A stretch of 64,000 nucleotides of DNA from Actinomycetota bacterium (GTDB lineage Bacteria > Actinomycetota > Acidimicrobiia > Acidimicrobiales > Ilumatobacteraceae), in NCBI GenBank assembly GCA_030645495.1, contig JAUSLV010000006.1:62001-126000 (forward strand), read 5' to 3'. A program made the position numbers and the translations under genes. The notes under the pieces were generated by a model. It searched no databases. It was given only the letters and a program-made list of their open reading frames with translations, and was not told the DNA's origin. This document shows, in pieces, positions 59,686 through 64,000 of this stretch. How positions within the stretch are numbered: position 1 is the first letter of the stretch; the number at the start of each line of letters is the position of its first letter.

Positions 59686-60443
59686 GCACCATGCAGGGCA
59701 GGTTTGGGCTGGTCACGGGAGCCGGTTCGGGTATCGGTCGCGCCAGCGCGGTGCGCCTCGCCCGTGCAGGCGCTGCGGTGTTGGTCACCGACATCGACGG
59801 CGACGCCGCCGAGGCGACCGCGGCCACGATCCGCTCGGCTGCCGGCGGGGTGGCGTTCTCGATGCGCACCGACATCGCCGACGAGGACTCAGTGCAGGCG
59901 ATGGTGGCCGCGTGCGTCGAGCGCTTCGGACGACTCGACTTCGCACACAACAACGCCGGCATCGTCGGCACCCAGCACCGGCTCGTCGACTACAGCACGG
60001 CCGAGTACGACCGCATCCTCGCGATCAACCTGAAGGGCACGTTCCTGTGCATGCGCGCCGAGTTGCAGGTGATGGTGCCGCAACGCAGCGGCTCGATCGT
60101 CAACACCGCATCGGCCGCCTCGATCAAGGGCAGCGCCGCCGACGCGGTGTACACCGCCAGCAAACACGGCGTCGCGGGCCTCACCAAGGTGGCCGCGCTG
60201 GAGAACGCCCGCCGCGGCATCCGCGTCAACTCGGTGTGCCCGGGGGTGATCCTCACCGGCATCCTCGAAGAGGTGGAACGCACGAACCCCGAGCAGTTCC
60301 AGAAGACCAAGTCGCTGATGCCGATCAACCGTTACGGACTGCCGGAGGAGATCGCCGAGGCCGTGTTGTGGTTGTGCAGCGATGCTTCGTCGTTGATGAC
60401 CGGCCAGATGATGGCGGTCGACGGCGGCTGGTCGACGATGTGA
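59682..60443 (+). CDS. Classical short-chain dehydrogenase/reductase
   Basis: A 253-residue SDR with all features intact: LVTGAGSGIGRASAVRLARAGA, the Asp in VTDIDGDAAE that favours NAD, HNNAG, and the triad Ser-Tyr-Lys in NTASAASIKGSAADAVYTASK. The end reads MTGQMMAVDGGWST. Start is GTG at 59682 with GGAGG six bases before; an ATG at 59691 is possible. In this operon it may oxidise the diol made by the epoxide hydrolase. Confidence 0.92.
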   Translation: MSTMQGRFGLVTGAGSGIGRASAVRLARAGAAVLVTDIDGDAAEATAATIRSAAGGVAFSMRTDIADEDSVQAMVAACVERFGRLDFAHNNAGIVGTQHRLVDYSTAEYDRILAINLKGTFLCMRAELQVMVPQRSGSIVNTASAASIKGSAADAVYTASKHGVAGLTKVAALENARRGIRVNSVCPGVILTGILEEVERTNPEQFQKTKSLMPINRYGLPEEIAEAVLWLCSDASSLMTGQMMAVDGGWSTM

Positions 60444-61387
60444 GCGCGCCACGGCTGGGTGGTTTCGACGGCGCCGTCGTGGGCGGCGCGCACGACCACG
60501 ACCCCTCCGCGCTGCTGTCGGGCGCACCGGTGTTGGGGCTGCGCCGCGAGTCCACCTACCTGTTCGCCTCATTGCGCGACGCCGACGGCCGGATGTACTC
60601 CGCAATGCGCCGGCAGTCCGACCCGGCCGGCTGGCCGAACCGGCTCCTCACGCGCTCGTCGCTCGCCACCGGAGCGATCGACCGCCACGACCTGCCCGTC
60701 CGCACCGCAGCCAGCGCCGCCATCAGCAGCACGCTGCGCGCGGACGAAGCCGTGTTCAGCGCGCCGTCGTCCGAGGGCAGCGAGCCGTTCGAGTGCACCG
60801 TCACGAACACGGCGTTGCGCTGGAGCGAAGGCGCGGCACTGCACCTCGCCGGCCACGACGTGAGCCAAGGGTTGCAGTGGTACCTGCCCGACGCAGCCGG
60901 TTCGATGCTGTACGTGTCGCGGCTGTTCCACGTGGAGGGCACGTTCCACGGCACCCCGGTAGAGGGCATCGCCGGCGTCGATCAGGTGTTCCTCGAACCC
61001 GGGCGCGCCAACTACGTCGACGACCCGCTCACCGCCCGTCACCTGTCGCTGGCCTGGACCACGTGGGCCAACGTGTACGACGACGGCACCTCCGAGTCGG
61101 GCCACGCCGCATTCGGCCCGGGCAGATTCGGCTTCGCCGTACGTTCCACCAACGCCGGCGACGTGCACGTCGCCCAGCACGTCAGCGGCTCGCTCTCGTT
61201 GGTCGGTGGCTCGCCCGATCACGCGACGTTCGAGATCGACGGCGCCGAGTGGGAGTACATCGTCGACGACCTCGGCCACTGCCCGCCGCTCGGCGGGCCG
61301 GTGCTGCAGTCGGAAGGGTGCCTGCGCCGCGTGGGCGACACCCGCACCCCGCTTGCGTGGAGCGCGTCGCTCGAAGTGCCCGCCTGA
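60440..61387 (+). CDS. Protein of unknown function at the end of the epoxide hydrolase operon
   Basis: A 315-residue protein from GTG at 60440, overlapping the SDR stop (GTGA). It is beta-rich with many aromatic residues, for example ESTYLFASLRDADGRMYSAMRR, GLQWYLPDAAGSMLYVSRLFHVEG and HLSLAWTTWANVYDDGTSESGHAAF. This looks like a double beta-barrel lipocalin-like protein (AttH/CrtC-like), a fold that holds hydrophobic ligands, but the match is by impression only. No signal peptide is seen. It probably works on the same lipophilic substrate as the operon enzymes. Confidence 0.7.
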   Translation: MSAPRLGGFDGAVVGGAHDHDPSALLSGAPVLGLRRESTYLFASLRDADGRMYSAMRRQSDPAGWPNRLLTRSSLATGAIDRHDLPVRTAASAAISSTLRADEAVFSAPSSEGSEPFECTVTNTALRWSEGAALHLAGHDVSQGLQWYLPDAAGSMLYVSRLFHVEGTFHGTPVEGIAGVDQVFLEPGRANYVDDPLTARHLSLAWTTWANVYDDGTSESGHAAFGPGRFGFAVRSTNAGDVHVAQHVSGSLSLVGGSPDHATFEIDGAEWEYIVDDLGHCPPLGGPVLQSEGCLRRVGDTRTPLAWSASLEVPA

Positions 61388-61408
61388 TCGGCTCCTGCCC
61401 GTGTCGGC

Positions 61409-62185
61409 TCAGAGGGCCGAGGAATAGCCACCGTTGAGTGGATACGTCTGGGCGGTGACCCACTCGGCGCCGTCACTGGCAAGGTACAGCGCCAGTGCGG
61501 CCACATCGGCGGGAAGGCCCGGACGGCGCACCAGATAGCGCTGCAGCACCACCTTGGCATCGGCCTCGCTGATGGTGGCCCAACGGTCTTCGCTGAGTGG
61601 GGTGCGCATCGTTCCCAACGAGATGTTGTTGGCGGTGATGTTGTGGCGGCCCACCTCGTGGGCGACCGCACGGGTGAACGCCGCAGCCCCACCCTTGGCG
61701 GCCGCGTAGGCCGCCATGCTCGGCTCGCCGACCCGGCCGGCGTCGGAGATGATCGTGACCACGCGCCCCCACTTGCCCTGGATCATGCCGGGCAGCGCGG
61801 CGTGCACGCAGTTCATCACGCCGTACAGGTTGACGTTGATGAACTTGCTCCAGTCGGCAGGCGACGTGGTGTGGAACGGCGTCATCGCCGTCCAGCCGTC
61901 GCCGCCCGCGTTGCCGGCGTTGTTCACCAGGATGTCGATCGCGCCGACCCGAGCGAACGCCGCGCTCACTGCGCTCAGGTCGGTCACGTCGAACGCAGCA
62001 GCCTGCGCGGCGTGGCCCTGCGCCCGCAGCGCAGCTGCGCCCGCCTCGGCCCGTTCTGGCACGAGATCGTTGACGACCACCTCGGCCCCGGCCTCGGCGA
62101 GGGTGGCGGCGATCGCCGCTCCCACGCCTTGGCCGGAGCCGGTGATGAGTGCCCGACGACCCGACAGGTCGATGGAAACCGACAT
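61409..62185 (-). CDS. Short-chain dehydrogenase/reductase
   Basis: A 258-residue SDR from ATG at 62185. The motifs are ALITGSGQGVGAAIAATLAEAGAEV (GxxxGVG), NDLVPERAE, VNNAGNAGG and the active site IISDAGRVGEPSMAAYAAAK with Ser/Asp-Tyr-Lys. The C-terminus ends in WVTAQTYPLNGGYSSAL. It overlaps by one base the stop of the ALDH gene and would be co-expressed with it. The substrate is unknown, possibly a 3-hydroxyacyl-CoA or a hydroxy-steroid side chain. Confidence 0.9.
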   Translation of the reverse strand: MSVSIDLSGRRALITGSGQGVGAAIAATLAEAGAEVVVNDLVPERAEAGAAALRAQGHAAQAAAFDVTDLSAVSAAFARVGAIDILVNNAGNAGGDGWTAMTPFHTTSPADWSKFINVNLYGVMNCVHAALPGMIQGKWGRVVTIISDAGRVGEPSMAAYAAAKGGAAAFTRAVAHEVGRHNITANNISLGTMRTPLSEDRWATISEADAKVVLQRYLVRRPGLPADVAALALYLASDGAEWVTAQTYPLNGGYSSAL

Positions 62186-63657
62186 CAGCTCGCGGGGTAG
62201 GCGAGGATCTTGGTCTCCAGGTATTGCTCGAAGCCCTCGAGGCCGTTCTGGCGGCCGATGCCGCTGTCCTTGTAGCCGCCATACGGCATGTCGGCGCCGT
62301 ACCACACGCCACCGTTCACGCCGATCGAGCCGGTGCGGATCTTGGCGGCGATGTTCATCGCTCGCTCGTGGCTGCCGAACACCGAGCCCGACAGGCCGTA
62401 GTTGCTGTCGTTGGCGATGCGGATCGCGTGATCGTCGTCGTCGTACGGCATGACGGTGAGCACGGGCCCGAAAATCTCTTCGCGGGCGATGGTCATCGAG
62501 TTGTCGACGTCGACGAACAAGGTCGGCTCGACGAACCAGCCTTTGGGCAGGTGTGCTGGCTTGCCGCCGCCCATCACCAGGTTGGCGCCTTCGTCGACAC
62601 CCTTCTGGATGTAGCCCAGCACGCGGTCGCGCTGCTTCTGGCTGACCAGCGGTCCCATCAGGTTGGCGGGATCCTGCGGATCGCCGTAGGGCACGAAGCT
62701 CATCCCCATCTTGATCAGCTCGACGCCCTCCTCGTAGCGAGAACGGGGCAGCAGCATGCGGGTCTGCATCGCGCAGCCCTGGCCGGCGTGCATGCACACG
62801 ACCGAACCCATCGGCACGACGGCCTGGAAGTCGGCGTCGTCGAGCACGATCATCGCGCTCTTGCCGCCGAGTTCGAGGAACACGCGCTTGAGGCTGGCCG
62901 CGCCCTTCTCCATGATCCGCTTGCCGGTGACGGTGCTGCCGGTGAAGGAGATCATGTCGACCATCGGCGACAACGTGAGTTCTTCACCCACGAGGTGGTC
63001 GCTGGACGTGACGACGTTGAACACGCCCGCGGGGATGTCGGTCTTCTCGGCGACGAGGCGACCAAGGCGGGTGGCATTCCACGGCGTGTCGGGGGCCGGC
63101 TTCAGCACCGTGGTGTTGCCCGTGGCGAGGATCTGGGCGATCTTGTTGATCGTCACCTCGAACGGGTAGTTCCACGGCACGATCGCGCCGACCACACCCA
63201 TCGCTTCCTTGCGGATCTCGCGCTGGCTGCGGCGGCCGAACATCTCGGCCACGCCCATGTCCTTGATCCACGGGAACGTGGCGATCTGCTCGGCGGGCCA
63301 CTTCAGGCCGTCGGCCAGCGGGCCGTCGAGCTGGGCCATGTGCGTGATCATCCGCGGCGACCCGACCTCGGCGATCAGCTCTTCGCGGATCTCCTCGGTC
63401 TCGGCCACCAGTGCGTCCTGCAGCTGCAGCAGGCACTTGGCGCGGAACGCATGGTCGGTGCTCCAGTTGGTCTCGTCGAACGCGCGACGGGCGGCTTTGA
63501 TCGCCCGCTGCATGTCGGCCGGCGAGGCATCGGCCACGCCGCCCAGCACTTCTTCGTTCGCGGGGTTGATGTTGTCGAACTCCCTCCCACCTTCCGCAGC
63601 AACCAGCTGGCCGTCGATGAGCAGGCGCGTCTCGGGGATGAACTTCAGATCGGTCAT
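62185..63657 (-). CDS. Aldehyde dehydrogenase
   Basis: A 490-residue ALDH from ATG at 63657 (MTDLKFIPETRLLIDGQ); the longer frame upstream is not coding. It has PWNYPFEVTINK, KPAPDTPW, FTGSTVTGKRIME, the catalytic Glu in LELGGKSAM and the nucleophilic Cys in HAGQGCAMQTR, then [13 protein letters not shown]. It is flanked by SDR genes in both directions on the same strand, a common layout for alcohol to aldehyde to acid oxidation. Confidence 0.93.
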   Translation of the reverse strand: MTDLKFIPETRLLIDGQLVAAEGGREFDNINPANEEVLGGVADASPADMQRAIKAARRAFDETNWSTDHAFRAKCLLQLQDALVAETEEIREELIAEVGSPRMITHMAQLDGPLADGLKWPAEQIATFPWIKDMGVAEMFGRRSQREIRKEAMGVVGAIVPWNYPFEVTINKIAQILATGNTTVLKPAPDTPWNATRLGRLVAEKTDIPAGVFNVVTSSDHLVGEELTLSPMVDMISFTGSTVTGKRIMEKGAASLKRVFLELGGKSAMIVLDDADFQAVVPMGSVVCMHAGQGCAMQTRMLLPRSRYEEGVELIKMGMSFVPYGDPQDPANLMGPLVSQKQRDRVLGYIQKGVDEGANLVMGGGKPAHLPKGWFVEPTLFVDVDNSMTIAREEIFGPVLTVMPYDDDDHAIRIANDSNYGLSGSVFGSHERAMNIAAKIRTGSIGVNGGVWYGADMPYGGYKDSGIGRQNGLEGFEQYLETKILAYPAS

Positions 63658-63698
63658 GGTGAACTCCGTTGGATCGGTGGGAGGGATTCGAGCGCGGC

Positions 63699-64000
63699 TC
63701 AGCCGAAGCCGTTGGGGGCCTTGATGTACGAGCCGGCGTCGACGCGCAGGTTCACGCCGGTGACGTAGCGAGCCTCGTCGGAGGCCAGCCACAGCACCGC
63801 GTTGCTGATGTCGCGGGGCTCGATGTACGGGATCGGCATCGCCTGGAACACGTTGAACGCGGGCAGCACGTCGTCGAAGCCGGGGTTCGGCAGATCGGGG
63901 CGGAACAGCTTGTACAGGTCTTCGTTGTGCAGCAGGTTGGTGTTGCAGTTGGTGGGGTGGATCGCGTTGACGCGGATCATCTTCTCGGCCACCTGCAGCG
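63699..64000 (-). CDS. Mycofactocin-type SDR (5' end beyond the window)
   Basis: The frame is open from the window end to a stop at 63699 and shows about 100 C-terminal residues. It includes RVNAIHPTNCNTNLLHNEDLYKLFRPD and the end RYVTGVNLRVDAGSYIKAPNGFG. The insertion after the HPT motif and the VDAG-x-x-IK tail are hallmarks of the mycofactocin-coupled SDR family, whose NAD is not freely exchangeable and is recycled through mycofactocin. The N-terminal NAD site is outside the window. It lies 41 nt upstream of the ALDH gene in the same orientation. Confidence 0.82.
   Translation of the reverse strand, partial: LQVAEKMIRVNAIHPTNCNTNLLHNEDLYKLFRPDLPNPGFDDVLPAFNVFQAMPIPYIEPRDISNAVLWLASDEARYVTGVNLRVDAGSYIKAPNGFG

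Overview
The window is about 64 kb of GC-rich DNA with very few and short intergenic gaps. The gene content points to a high-GC actinobacterium: DUF3097 and DUF4349 proteins, a DUF222-HNH protein, paired DUF35/lipid-transfer-type thiolases, a mycofactocin-type SDR, and many start codons only 6-8 nt behind a TAnnnT box (leaderless transcripts). Acidimicrobiia (Ilumatobacter-like) is my best guess, but this is inference and the sequence alone does not fix the taxon. I see no rRNA, tRNA, CRISPR array, IS element or phage module.

Region 1 (1-19.8 kb) is mostly housekeeping: purH, metF, an aldehyde dehydrogenase, two tandem OafA-type acyltransferases with SGNH-like tails, malate dehydrogenase, purine nucleoside phosphorylase, an HTH regulator with conserved cysteines, an Fpg/Nei glycosylase, an SCP2-like protein, a DUF4349 lipoprotein, DUF3097, a DedA protein and a membrane H+-pyrophosphatase. 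Region 2 (19.9-22.6 kb) is a small accessory patch: an HNH protein, three poorly conserved small genes (two possibly one frameshifted gene) and dispersed palindromic repeats.

Region 3 (22.6-64 kb) is a dense acyl-CoA catabolism island made of short operons: MaoC hydratases, CaiB/BaiF CoA-transferases, three DUF35 + Ltp/thiolase pairs, a classical thiolase, five crotonases, a two-gene and a fused acyl-CoA dehydrogenase, SDRs, a TesB thioesterase, a class A flavin monooxygenase, a molybdopterin oxidoreductase operon, an epoxide hydrolase operon, aldehyde dehydrogenase and an MFS exporter. The combination (Ltp-DUF35 aldolases, FadE34-like fusion, MFE-2-like SDRs) resembles steroid or branched isoprenoid side-chain degradation, but no ring-degradation gene is visible, so the substrate is unknown.

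The most striking unexplained signal is a conserved asymmetric 14-bp motif, TGACG-N3-GTGTCA. It occurs four times, each time in a divergent intergenic region of region 3 (23999, 29043, 43653, 56342). One copy sits directly upstream of an unusual gene encoding two TetR domains fused in one polypeptide (29116-30459). I propose that this covalent TetR-TetR protein controls a regulon in the island. Other unexplained structure includes three families of duplicated hairpins, a perfect 38-bp palindrome at 27274, a 3 x 15-bp tandem repeat at 53234 and a pair of catalytically degenerate SDRs at 45374-46770.
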